From NCBI GenBank assembly GCA_023053575.1, contig JAKZAP010000012.1:10664230-10728229 (forward strand): 64,000 nt of DNA, in the 5' to 3' direction. Under the pieces are notes generated by a model that searched no databases, was not told where the DNA came from, and saw only the letters and a list, made by a program, of their open reading frames with translations. Source of the DNA: Branchinecta lynchi (lineage: Eukaryota; Arthropoda; Branchiopoda; Anostraca; Branchinectidae). Below are positions 32,595 to 42,370 of the stretch, piece after piece (positions within the stretch are counted from its first letter, which is position 1; each line of letters begins with the position of its first letter). Position numbers and translations under genes: made by a program.

Positions 32595-33124
32595 ACTTTT
32601 TCCGAGCCACTATTTAGTAAATTTTCATAGTAATTCACGCAACGTGGATCTACTGAAAGCTAGGGCGCACTCGCTCATATTTTCAATGCTGACGACAATG
32701 AAGTTTAAAATATGTTATCTGCTCCATCTCAACATAAAACTTATTTTTGTCTCTTTCAACAAGTGATATGAACATAGTTTGATTGTTCTTTTCCCCAGTC
32801 CTAATAACGCGGAAGCTATAAGCTTGCGTCACTTGACTCTTAGCCACTTGGTCCTAAACAGGGAGAGTGGGGGGATGAGTCCCTTTAAGTTTAACTGAAA
32901 GGGCTAAGATACGACAGTCTAGTTATCCATCATCTAATTTACTTAAACAGGCTTCATCAGCTCGATGAAAATGCGCTACTTAGTTACTTCGCTGTTTCGA
33001 AATAATTGACTTCATCGAATGAACTAATTTTTTCAAACGTGCTGTACCTCTATGCTTAAAATATTCAGCAAATTTTAGTCCTCGATGTAGAGAGCGTTCT
33101 TCAGACGCGATCTTGCGCTAAGTA
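32595..33124. other. Unassigned interval
   Basis: No frame or known family. GAGTGGGGGGATGAG near 32867 is a lone G-tract. Confidence 0.35.
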
Positions 33125-33332
33125 ATGGTCCATTTACACACCGCGTAAAATCCGAGCATAGTTTGAAATCCGAGCGTATTTTACGCACGTTTTGAGCTTG
33201 AAAACATTTCTAGCAATACGGACGTGTTGGAAAAATCGGTCCGTTTTGTATCTAAATACGTCCGTGTTGCTAGAAATCTTTTCGAGCTCAAAACCTGCGT
33301 AACGTAGTTTACGCAGTGTGTAAACCCACCAT
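33125..33332. mobile_element. Foldback MITE, 208 bp
   Basis: ATGGTCCATTTACACACCGC and GTAAA at the left pair with TTTACGCAGTGTGTAAACCC and ACCAT at the right; inside, ACGTTTTGAGCTTGAAAACA with TTTCTAGCAA, and ACGTCCGTGTTGCTAGAAAT with CTTTTCGAGCTCAAAAC, are also complementary. Nearly the whole element is one hairpin. No confident target duplication. Confidence 0.75.
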
Positions 33333-34459
33333 AAGTGGTCATCTCTCAGACGTGATAGATGCTTTGTTGGCCATTGAAATCAACGCCTTTGCTGACATTC
33401 AGATTTGCCGCAGATGTATAGATTTTGACTTGTCGTGCAAGCAGCGCATATTCTGAAGGTCATATTAGAGCCTGAGATGGACAAATGTCCCTTAGAAGAG
33501 TTAAGATAATTCACTATATTCGAATCAAACATATACAAATAAATTGGCCTTTCAGTTAACCTTTAAGAAATATATCTACACCCCTGGGAATACGTGTATG
33601 TGAAATTTTTGTCCTCCTGCCTCTCGTGGCTTCTCAGTGATATATAACAACAATTACGCACCTCATAAACCTAACAAAAATAATATAGCTTAATTTATCT
33701 GACCTGTATAAAATGGCCTGCGATATACCAAATAGATACAAAAAAAAAACTACCCTCTTGCGGAAAATAAACAAAAATGACAAACCATTCGACATTAGTA
33801 AGTGAGAATGCGTATAGCACAAACCAACCACACACGAAACAATCATTCAATTAACCATCCACACTCTAATAAACAAATTCTTATATAATAAATTTCATAA
33901 TAAATTATATTGCAAAAATAACTATTATAATTTGTTTAAATTAAGAATCAGTAGTCCTTTGAGTCGGGACCTGATAAGCGATGGGCTTCCTTCCAACCAT
34001 TCTGAAACATCATTTTTATATTCTTCCCACTCAGATGGTATTGTATATCGTAGAGAAAATCTAAGTCAGGTATTTTAGAATATTGGAAGAGAAACTACAT
34101 TTACCGCCTCAATAAAACTACTAACACATATATGTATCGTTCACTGCGATGAAAGAGTAACCCATGTCAGTGTCCTCGAAAGAGGACATGTTTTTGTCTG
34201 GAAATTCTGACGAGCGGTTTCTCCCGTTTGCAGAGCGGAAACGTGTTTAGTTTATGATTCCGTAAACCTAACCGAAATAGGAAACAAAGTTTCTTAAGCC
34301 GCAGAGTTTGGTCTTTCACATGAAACAACGCTGGCAAAGTTTTGCATCTACTTCTTCACTTCGTAAATAATGCCGAAGTAGCGTATTTTTCTCCCTGAAC
34401 TTGGAAGGAGTCACGTATGCGTATTTTGTTTTCACACTTAGCTTCGCTGTGTCTGGGAT
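33333..34459. other. Unassigned interval
   Basis: AT-rich. A 70-codon minus frame (33634-33846) is hydrophobic and unrecognised. No repeat family detected. Confidence 0.35.
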
Positions 34460-34776
34460 GCGAGGGGCTGTCCACTCTCCGCCACTTGGTGTACACCAGG
34501 TTGCACCACCTATCCGTCACGCGCGCCACTCATCCGCCACGCTCGCCACTCATCGCGTGCCACTCTTCTGCCACGCGCGCCACCCTTCCGCTACGCGCGC
34601 CACTCTTCTGCCACACACGCCACCCGCCCGCTTCTTGCTAAAAAATAGCTATTTTCCGCCACGCGCGCCACTGGCCCGCCTCTTGCTAAAAAATAGCTAT
34701 TTTCCGCCACGCGTGCCACCCATCCGCCACGTGCGCCACCCCGTGTACACCGATTTTGAGAGTGGCCAACCCCTCG
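34460..34776. mobile_element. GCGAGGGG-ended TIR element B with internal GC-rich array
   Basis: The ends GCGAGGGGCTGTCCACTCTC, then CTTGGTGTACACC, and reversed GCGAGGGGTTGGCCACTCTC, then AAAATCGGTGTACAC, form ~36-bp inverted repeats. Flanks TGGGAT/TGGGAC suggest a ~6-bp duplication. The interior is an array of CGCCACGCGCGCCACTCTTC-like units, with GCTAAAAAATAGCTATTTTC twice (about 34637 and 34687). Long frames on both strands (135 and 98 codons) come from the array. Confidence 0.8.
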
Positions 34777-34799
34777 CTGGGACGACGCAATCTGGAATG

Positions 34800-35032
34800 A
34801 ATGAATGAACTTATTGCGCGACTTCAACCGTATTCCACAACTAACAGGCGAACAAAACATCTTGCCTATGAAATGTGCGCAACACAAGATTGGGATTCAA
34901 GGCGAGGTAAACGTAAGTGACGCAGTGAACGTTTATTGAGTGACTTAACCGTACGGCATTTCACTGCTAACAAACGAACAAAACTAAACATCTTGCGTAT
35001 GAGTGCGCAATACTTGAGTGGGATTCAAGGCC
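34800..35032. repeat. Two-copy tandem repeat, ~122 bp
   Basis: GCGACTTCAACCGTATTCCA/GTGACTTAACCGTACGGCAT, CGAACAAAAC...CATCTTGC and GATTGGGATTCAAGGC/GAGTGGGATTCAAGGC occur twice in order. Confidence 0.6.
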
Positions 35033-35845
35033 GTTTTTGGGATTCCAGATCGTAAGTGACGGGATACCTATGACATCGTGAAGTCCGTCCGTCCGTAACA
35101 ACTCTCTAAGGGATTTATATATTTTTTTCAAACTTGATGTGAGGATTCATAGGGTCAAAATACAGGTCAAATTCTTAGGTGGGCTTCGTAGCTGTAACCT
35201 GTAACTAGGGGTGGGGAAGGGGGTTTTCAAATTAAAAACAAAATTCTAAAACTGATGAGACTTCGGGCCGGAAAAGTTCACCCGGATAAAAATTGGTAAA
35301 AGTAAAAATTATCTCTAGATATTACTAGAGGCTCGATATAGTGGTAAATAAATGAGAAAACGAAAAAAAACGATGAGAACCGGAAATTTTGTGAAACTTA
35401 AAGTTGGATCATAAGTTGATTAGAGGTCCCAAACAGGAGTAGATTTTTGGAATAGGAAAAAAATACAAAGAGAAATATTATGAAGGAGTTTTTTATTTTG
35501 TTTTTTTTTGTGCATTTTTTGTGGTGTGGGAGATGTTTTGTTTTTTTTTGCCCTCGGGCTGCTCAGCGCTCCATAAATCTAAATTTTAAATCTGTGGCGT
35601 AAGGAGATGCGCTGAATTCATTATGAGCTGTTTTTCTTGCCGTTAAAGTAACTCGCCCGGAGTTTTGGCCCAACGCAGAAATTTGGATGAACACAAAAAT
35701 TTTTTAAGTCGATTAATATATTCGTTATAAGGTTAAAATCTATACTGAATCCATATCTGAATTTTTTTTTCTTGTCGGACAAGTATAGTTCGTCCACCGG
35801 AAACCTTAAATTTTTTTTCCACAAGTTTGTCTAGTTCATATCCAT
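35033..35845 (-). mobile_element. Family G element, diverged copy
   Basis: Starts GTTTTTGGGATTCCAGATCG, GGATACCTATGACATCGTGA, AGTCCGTCCGTCCG, then AACTCTCTAAGGGATTTATA, GTGGGGAAGGGGGTTTTC and reversed units (TCATATCTGAATCC type). The 5' AACAAGACC end is not clear. Confidence 0.65.
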
Positions 35846-36701
35846 ATCCCTCGTTAACACTAAATCGTTCATGAATGCTAGAACGTATACTACACATTTA
35901 TTGTAAACGATTCGAATTTTTTCCTTAACTTATTTCTTCTATTCTTCGGGAAGGGGTCAGGTGGAGGTCACCCCTCTTCTCTGAAAAACTTTACACAGTC
36001 ATTAATTGCGAGTCACTCGATCGTTCTTTCATCTCTGATATTTATAACATGGACCAAATTAATCAGAAAGAATAATACCTTGCTCACTTTGGAGCCCGAA
36101 GCATATTAATCTAACACGAAGTAACTCACCTCCAACTTTCCACTTGAGACAGTGAAAAACTTCCTGCCGTGATCAAAAGTCTTTGATTTAGTCGAAGGGA
36201 GCTGCTAGGCAATTTGAGCCCACGAATTGGGGTTTGACCCCATCTTTGTCATCTATTGTTATGTACGTCTTAAGTAATTACACTCTTGTCTGTCCCGACT
36301 GCGGACAAGTCAAGAGTCAATTATAGTCAATTGGCTGGTGATCGAGCGATTTTGAGCCAAAAACGGCCTCAGGCTGATTTGACATTGCCTGATATCTCGT
36401 GACATGGGATGATTGTTGGAAGGCCAAGTAGGGACAGAAGAAAAGGGGCGATTAATTAAGGAGTACACAATCGCAGAGACTTGGGGTTTCAGTAAATGAC
36501 TAGTTTGAACGCTATTCAAAGGTTGGCGGTTTCGTGTGACAATTCATTTGGAGTTAATCACTTGGACGGTACTACTTAAAGGGGGACTCAGTATACATTT
36601 TATTTCTGCTTAATGCCAACTCCTGTCTGTACATTCGGATACCAGCAAGCTTTTCCTTCCACGAAAGTGACATAAATATAAAAAAAACGCACATATATTC
36701 T
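35846..36701. other. Unassigned interval
   Basis: No supported gene. TATATTCT at 36694-36701 is the left target duplication of the following MITE. Confidence 0.35.
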
Positions 36702-36740
36702 CAGGGCCGTATCCAGAGGGGGGGGGGGAGGGCATATTGC

Positions 36741-36853
36741 AAGTTGGTGTCGATTAGAAACTCAAGATTGGTTAGGATTTCGATACGGATAGACACTAGA
36801 TGAATATTCATGTTTGATACTTTAAGCGGTTGAATCGCGATGACGGTCGATTC

Positions 36854-36888
<35 letters not shown>

Positions 36889-37105
36889 ATATAACCTCTG
36901 TCTTTGGTCCCATGCAGCGACTATGGATACCCCGATTAAACTGAGTGGAGCTAGATGTACTTGCGGAGCTAAGTTCGTACTCCTCTCTATCCCTCTTCGC
37001 CGCTGCACATACGAGAAGAACAACTGCAACCTTGACCATTTCTCCGCTTTCCATCTAAAAAGAAGATTTTTAGATCCGATTAGTCCCCTATCTTTTTTTT
37101 CAATG
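36741..37105. repeat. Segmental duplication copy 1 (365 bp)
   Basis: Apparently identical to 37544-37906 apart from the length of an A-run (30 A at 36857-36886). It lies inside the MITE. On the minus strand it reads MESGEMVKVAVVLLVCAAAK, a signal-peptide-like start that runs into the A/T tract; probably not a gene. Confidence 0.92.
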
Positions 37106-37200
37106 TCAATTCTTATAGGCTTAGAGAAGCCTATAAGAAGCCTATAAGAAGACAAGCCTAGACAAGCCTATAAGAAGTTGTCAATTCTTATAGGCTTGTT
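37106..37200. repeat. AAGCCTATAAGAAG short repeats
   Basis: Alternating direct and inverted copies of CTTATAGGCTT/AAGCCTATAAG fill the junction between the duplicated segment and the resumed MITE. Confidence 0.75.
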
Positions 37201-37543
37201 CCTATGACCTATGTCTTTTTTGCACTTTTTTGTCCGACCGGCAGGCAACCCGCTCGAAATATTTCCTGGATACGGGCATGTATATTCTAACCCCTTACCA
37301 CTTGGATCCTCATTCGGCGACGTCGGTACTTATAATATCCTTCTAATGAATCGTCACGGAATAATTAGGAATGTCATGTCTGGACTAAAAATGGTAGAAT
37401 GCAGTAAGTTTATCCTTGCGAATATCTTAAATATGTCGTTTTATTTTTATTTTTATTCTTGATTAAATTGGTTGCTATGTAGGAGAATAAAGTTTAATGC
37501 CTGAAATCTTGGCTCGTGTTGACGCTACCCCACAAAATGTGGT

Positions 37544-37656
37544 AAGTTGGTGTCGATTAGAAACTCAAGATTGGTTAGGATTTCGATACGGATAGACACT
37601 AGATGAATATTCATGTTTGATACTTTAAGCGGTTGAATCGCGATGACGGTCGATTC

Positions 37657-37688
<32 letters not shown>

Positions 37689-37906
37689 AATATAACCTCT
37701 GTCTTTGGTCCCATGCAGCGACTATGGATACCCCGATTAAACTGAGTGGAGCTAGATGTACTTGCGGAGCTAAGTTCGTACTCCTCTCTATCCCTCTTCG
37801 CCGCTGCACATACGAGAAGAACAACTGCAACCTTGACCATTTCTCCGCTTTCCATCTAAAAAGAAGATTTTTAGATCCGATTAGTCCCCTATCTTTTTTT
37901 TCAATG
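37544..37906. repeat. Segmental duplication copy 2 (363 bp)
   Basis: Same sequence as 36741-37105, with 28 A in the internal run. The two copies flank 438 bp. I see no TG...CA ends, primer binding site or purine tract, so an LTR origin is unlikely; a template-switch or unequal event is more plausible. Confidence 0.92.
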
Positions 37907-38160
37907 TTTAGTTTTTTATCTTATGCGTTTACTACATTATTGAGAGCTCAGCGTATTTGTTCGATTTCTTTGTCTTGTACTGCGATATTTCCCTCTTCTT
38001 AAGTGCGTAAATAAAAGTTTCACCATCATCATCATCACTGTAGCAGGCGTGGATTGACCGCTCTGCAGCACGTCAGGAGTGACGTTACCATGGTAGCCAT
38101 CAATCGGCTTTTACTCTCAAATTTTTTTTCCGGGTTGCTACTGCGATATAGCTGTTTGTA
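37907..38160. other. Unassigned interval
   Basis: Contains (CATCAT)n near 38022-38035 and no recognised element. Confidence 0.35.
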
Positions 38161-38164
38161 CAGG

Positions 38165-38420
38165 TAAAGTAGTAGTAGTAGTAGTAGTAGTATTTAATTA
38201 CAACAAACATAGATACAAATCACGGACCAGTGCACATGCCTGGTGGCATACTTTAGCACTGACAATGTTGCACAACGAAAATAAAATAAAAAGCCGTCTT
38301 CTAACTACATTTTGACATCAACAAAAGAAATTGCTCAACTACGCGTCGTAAAATTTTTTTTCATTAATTTTAGAAACTGTCGCTTATTGCTACATTCTCG
38401 CACTGATACTGGAATTGACT
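38165..38420 (-). mobile_element. Retroposon 3' end with (TAG)n, minus orientation
   Basis: AGTAGTAGTAGTAGTAGTAG, TATTTAATTACAACAAACAT, then GCACATGCCTGGTGGCATAC, like the tail at 29.1 kb. Confidence 0.5.
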
Positions 38421-38610
38421 TTAGAGAATTTGTCATGTGACGCGTAGCTACTACCCTCCGCTCGTTTGCTTAGGGGTATCGGGAATATATTCAACTCCGC
38501 ATGGTCGTATTATAGAGAAAGGGAGACGGAGGGATTATTTGTTCTTGGTTTGAGTCAGGTGGGTGGAACTGTTGGTGTGTGCATGTGTGCAAAATAAGTC
38601 CCGGTGGGAG

Positions 38611-39037
38611 CAGAGATGGGCGAATCCGACCGCGAAAGGATTCGAATCCGAATCCAGGGCTAGTTACGAATCCGATTCCGAATCCGAGTCCACCATTTCA
38701 TGCTGAAGATTCGAATCCGGGATCGAATCCGACCTTAGCGAAAATCCAATCGTAAACATAGGCAATGTTTTAAAAATCAGAGGTGACGAACAGCCGTGAT
38801 ATCCAAGATAATCGGAAAACGTGATAGATTACTCTGGATGGTTGCTAGTCACGATATAAAAAGAAAAACGCAAACTGGAAGGATGTAGACTGGACATTTG
38901 AGCGGATTCGTGATATTGCGGGTTTGGAATCCGAGTCCGAATCCGAATCCAGCCTGGCAAGCTGAAGATTTGAATCCGACCGAAAGGACGAATCCTGGAT
39001 TCGAATTCGAATCCGGATTCGGATTAGCCCATCTCTG
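38611..39037. mobile_element. hAT-like element with GAATCCGA repeats, 427 bp
   Basis: Ends CAGAGATGGGCGAATCCGA and reversed CAGAGATGGGCTAATCCGAA; flanking 8-mers GGTGGGAG and GATGTAAG agree at 5 of 8 positions. The subterminal regions are packed with GAATCCGA/TTCGGATT hexamer-like repeats in both orientations. End sequence and possible 8-bp duplication suggest hAT. Confidence 0.75.
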
Positions 39038-39691
39038 GATGTAAGTTACCGCCTGGGAGTGATAAGCCAGTCAATCAAGTTCAAGATTACTTATTTGTCT
39101 ATTCGCGATGCTGTAGGTTTGTGGTGCGTCTCTTGGGAGTGTAAAATAAAATATCTTGAGATTGTCTACTTAAATTAAATCACCCCCAGTTTGGGATCTC
39201 AATATTGACTCAAAGTTACCTTAAATCGCACTTGCTAAGGGGCTCTTTGCTTACAAGACTGTCCAATGTAGACGGATTACTGTAGTTAGTTTCTTAAGAT
39301 CGAGCCTCTGGAGTTTCAGTCGAAAAGTCGCTCTTTTACTTGTGAGAGAATAAATGGGCATTTATTAAACATGAAGCATAAACAAGGATGTGAAAACATG
39401 AGTTGATAAAATGTACTCACTCAAGCTCCACGGCTCTTCGTGGCATCTATCAAGCGACGACCCGCTCCCTTCTACCCATCGCGCTCCTAGATGTCGTCTT
39501 TTTTTCTTGGTGTTTTTCGGGGGTTATTAGTCAGTACTGTAGGGAGCGTACACGTACGCCATAAATCATGTCAAGATAATATAAACTCATAACGTTCCGC
39601 TAGAAATAAACTTTAGGAATCTTGACAGGCCTTCTATCCGCTCGCCTGCTTGTTTGAATTATTTGCATATAAATTTATGCTTAGTTCAGTG
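39038..39691. other. Unassigned interval
   Basis: No supported frame or family. Confidence 0.35.
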
Positions 39692-39872
39692 CAAGGCCGT
39701 AGCCAGGGGGGGGGGAATAGGGGGTTGACCCCCCCCCCCCCCCGAAATATGCAAAAAGAACGATTTGTATAGGCTTTTCCCTCTGATCTGTGTGTTTTTG
39801 TACTTTTTTGTCCGACCAGCAGACAACCCCCCCCCCGAAAGGTACCCTGGAAAATTCCTGGATACGGGCCTG
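39692..39872 (+). mobile_element. G/C-tract hAT MITE, 181 bp
   Basis: CAAGGCCGTAGCCAGGGGGG ... ATTCCTGGATACGGGCCTG with flanks GTTCAGTG/GTGTAGTG (6 of 8). All core blocks present. Long minus frames here come from the tracts. Confidence 0.88.
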
Positions 39873-40049
39873 GTGTAGTGTCATTTACGGCCCCATAAGG
39901 CCACCACGGCCCTGGACAGCTACCTCGATCACGGATAGCCATTCTTCCTAAAGCCTTCGATGACGTCGAGGTCTGCCTTGATAGCCAGAAGCCGACTTCC
40001 GGCTATGAAAAAAAAAACTGGCGATCCCCCCACGTAAACAGCCCCCCGC

Positions 40050-40495
40050 CTATACTCCCTGGTACCAACCTCGTTACCCCCCCCCTTTGCGAAAACACCC
40101 GTTACCAACCCCCCCCCTTGGCGACCCCCCCCCCCCCCCCAATCAAAAACCCCTGAATCATTGTTAATAAAAACAGTGTGTTAATGTGTTTTATTTACTT
40201 TCTTTATTTACTCTGCTTTCTGAAAACGGTGGGCTATAAATAAATTACTTACTTACTTACAGTATACTTTTATAAAAGTATATAGAGGTTTGCGGCCACC
40301 GCCGTCACGCTTTTATATTTAAATTGCGTGTCTAGGGAAAAATCCTCAAGTGCTCGCGGTCCAAACTGCAGTTTTTAATAAGACTTTCTGATTTCCTCTA
40401 TATTCACATTCGGGGGGGGGGGGGGGGGGTGATACACGGAGGGGGTCGCCAGGGGAGGTTTGGTACCCGGGGGGGGGGGGGGCACCGGTGTTTTC
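40050..40495. repeat. Inverted poly-C/poly-G repeat pair
   Basis: 40082-40145 (GCGAAAACACCCGTTACCAA, C-run, TTGGCGACC, C-run) is complementary to 40411-40495 (G-run, GGGGGTCGCCAGGGGAGG, TTTGGTACC, G-run, CACCGGTGTTTTCTC). The centre holds a LINE/SINE-like tail (GTGGGCTATAAATAAATTAC, TTACTTAC). Confidence 0.65.
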
Positions 40496-40592
40496 TCTAA
40501 CAGAAAAGGGGTTTTATTTGAGACATCGTTTGGACAGAGCATCGTCAGGTGGTCGAGGTTCGTTCCGGATCAATTTTAGTCTTCTGGCTTTA

Positions 40593-41214
40593 AGTACGTT
40601 TTTGATCGAAGTTTGAGGTTGCCTTCAGATTTGAAGGTCTCTTCTTGAATATAGCCTACCGTTTTCGGTCACCTGTCGCCCTTGACACCGTTTCTGGTCA
40701 ACTTTGAATTTCAGCTAAAACGAAGTTCAACGTTTTGGCACTATATCTAACCTTATTTTCTAGCACTATTTTTTTCTAATGGGTTAATTTCAAAATCTGT
40801 ATCTTTACCGCCATTATTTCTAATTTTCTTGTTTTTCTTCAAACTTTGACCGTAGAACATTTGAGCGAACAAGTTCTAAGTTTGCCTGCAACGGAGATGA
40901 CCGAGGGGGGAATCACTGGACGTTTCGGTGTACACCAGGAGGGGCAGGGAGTCAGGACGGAAGACATGGAGACAGGGACTGAAACCGAACCGAAGGCACG
41001 ACAGCTGGACCGGAGGCACGGGGGCAGGACCGAGACACATAACCCTGTACACCTTGCGACGTCATTAATTCCCTCCTCGACAGCGACCAGGCAAGGATCT
41101 TCCGATTCAAAAAATCGCTAAGTAAGCAAACGGTGAACTTCGATGGCGTTTGAAAACGAGCATTGAGCAACCTAGAAAGCTAACGACATCCAAACCTGCG
41201 ATCAAAAACGCAAC
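40593..41214. mobile_element. TA-family element with nested GCGAGGGG-type element
   Basis: Ends AGTACGTTTTTGATCGAAGT and reversed GTTGCGTTTTTGATCGCAGG match those of the 276-bp MITE at 46400. The left flank is TA; the right flank is not. Element C at 40902-41079 lies inside. Confidence 0.65.
40902..41079. mobile_element. GCGAGGGG-type TIR element C
   Basis: The ends CGAGGGGGGAATCACTGGAC, TTTCGGTGTACACC and reversed CGAGGAGGGAATTAATGACG, CAAGGTGTACAGG follow the plan of elements A and B (CGAGGGG... then GGTGTACA). The interior is a third unrelated GC-rich stretch of GGCACG, ACGGGGGCAGGACCGAGA-like repeats. Looser match than A to B. Confidence 0.55.
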
Positions 41215-41492
41215 TTTTGATTACCTCCGACAGAAGCGGCCGCTCACATGCGGGTTTTCGCACTTCAGTGCTCCTGCGATCCGCAGGTTTATTCCGAGTA
41301 TGAATCGCAGACATGGGTGATTGAAGACGTCGAGGTCTCGTGCTGCTGCGGCTTTAAGTGGCTACCCAAAGGAAGAGTATCGACAGGACAAGGGTTCGTA
41401 GATACGCATTTTCGTCTCGGTTAATATCTCGTGCTGTCGCCGTAAAGGTCTCCGAGCACATTGTGTTCCGGGAGGTTTGAATTCAGACTAAA
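41215..41492. other. Unassigned interval
   Basis: Repeated GAAGTTCAA/CGAAGTT-type words here and at 40.7 kb; no gene. Confidence 0.35.
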
Positions 41493-41656
41493 AGTGCGAA
41501 CACACGAATTCCTACCCGGTGTTTCGGCACCATCATCAATTCCATATGGAAGAGTTGAAAAATTTAAACTTTTCCATATAGAAGTGATGATAATGGTGGA
41601 AATCTGGGCAGGAATTCCAGTTCGGGAGCTCGTGACCCTGATCGTGTGTTCGCACT
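41493..41656. mobile_element. Inverted-repeat element, 164 bp
   Basis: AGTGCGAACACACGA and TCGTGTGTTCGCACT are perfect 15-bp ends; inner arms ACCATCATCAATTCCATATG, GAA and TTCCATATAGAAGTGATGAT, AATGGT extend the pairing, and the centre is GAAAAATTTAAACTTTTC. Non-autonomous MITE of unknown superfamily. Confidence 0.75.
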
Positions 41657-41810
41657 ATCAGAGTAGGAGAAAAGGTTCGCTAGATTTCATAGCAGTTTAA
41701 TATTTCTGAATAAACTTCCTTAAAGTATCCGAACCTGGGCTTTCTAATCCTAATCCAATCTTCAAGATTAGTGGCTTCATACGAACCCACCTTGGTTGCG
41801 GGGAGGTCCG

Positions 41811-41905
41811 CATCCAGGAAATTATTTCTGGAGGGGGGGGGACACCCGCTCGTCTGACCTGATTCAACAGTAAGACAAGGACATAGATCAGAGGTTACAG
41901 TTTGA
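41811..41905 (-). mobile_element. G/C-tract hAT MITE fragment
   Basis: AGGTCCGCATCCAGGAAATT, ATTTCTGGAGGGGGGG and GACATAGATCAGAGG match the right part of the family in reverse; the other end is lost. Confidence 0.6.
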
Positions 41906-41989
41906 CGAAAAGGGCCGATTAGACCCGACAGTCTAGTTACAGGTCACCCATTTATCTAAATAGGCCTGAAAACCCGATAAAAATGCGTA

Positions 41990-42370
41990 CTCCGTTTGTC
42001 TGCTGATGATTTACTGCATTTTCTATTTTTTTGTAAAGAGTTAAAAGAGTTGAGGCAGGAAATTTATCCGGGGAGTTCTGAAAGGGAGGAATGGGTGGAG
42101 ATTATTTTGAAGGACAGAAATTTTGTGGGGATAAAGAATTTGGGAAGGTTGATTAGTTTGGGCATGGCACATAGAGAACATGTTTTGTAAGGTGAGTTAG
42201 AAAGTAAGGGTTATGTTTTGGGTTATATTATGTGAAATTTGTTTTGTTGGATTAAATTGGAAATTTTTGTTATTGAAGTTATTTTTTCTTTTTTTTCTGT
42301 ATTTGTATTAACCATGGCCTTTTAGAGCTTTCAGTGTTAATAAATATCTATCTATCTATCTCTCTATATA
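41990..42370 (+). pseudogene. LINE ORF2 C-terminal fragment with (TATC)n tail
   Basis: Encodes ADDLLHFLFFCKELKELRQE, then EREEWVEIILKDRNFVGIKN and LGRLISLGMAHREHVL before the stop at ~42190. The LLHFLFFC-EL-ELR segment resembles the degenerate zinc-knuckle near the end of many LINE proteins (HFLL-C-L-LR). Its tail, ATGGCCTTTTAGAGCTTTCA then ATCTATCTATCTATC, parallels the 11.1-kb copy. Confidence 0.65.

Larger units (their letters stand above)
36702..37280 (+). mobile_element. G/C-tract hAT MITE split by inserted sequence
   Basis: Ends CAGGGCCGTATCCAGAGGGG and CCTGGATACGGGCATG are flanked by the perfect duplication TATATTCT (36694-36701, 37281-37288). After ~30 bases the family sequence is replaced by a 365-bp segment also found at 37544, then by AAGCCTATAAGAAG repeats, and resumes at TTCTTATAGGCTTGTTCCTA. 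The duplication shows that the MITE inserted first and was later filled. Confidence 0.9.

Noticed and set aside
34401..34887. Overlapping frames of 135, 98 and 74 codons
   Set aside because: They are open on both strands because of the CpG-rich array in element B; no coding signal beyond the repeat.
36808..37155. Secreted small protein (MVKVAVVLLVCAAAK start) on the minus strand
   Set aside because: The frame enters a 28-30-base homopolymer right after the hydrophobic start and is only open because of it.
36741..37906. LTRs of a small retrotransposon (two ~363-bp direct repeats)
   Set aside because: No TG...CA ends, no primer binding site or purine tract, no flanking duplication, and one copy starts inside a MITE.
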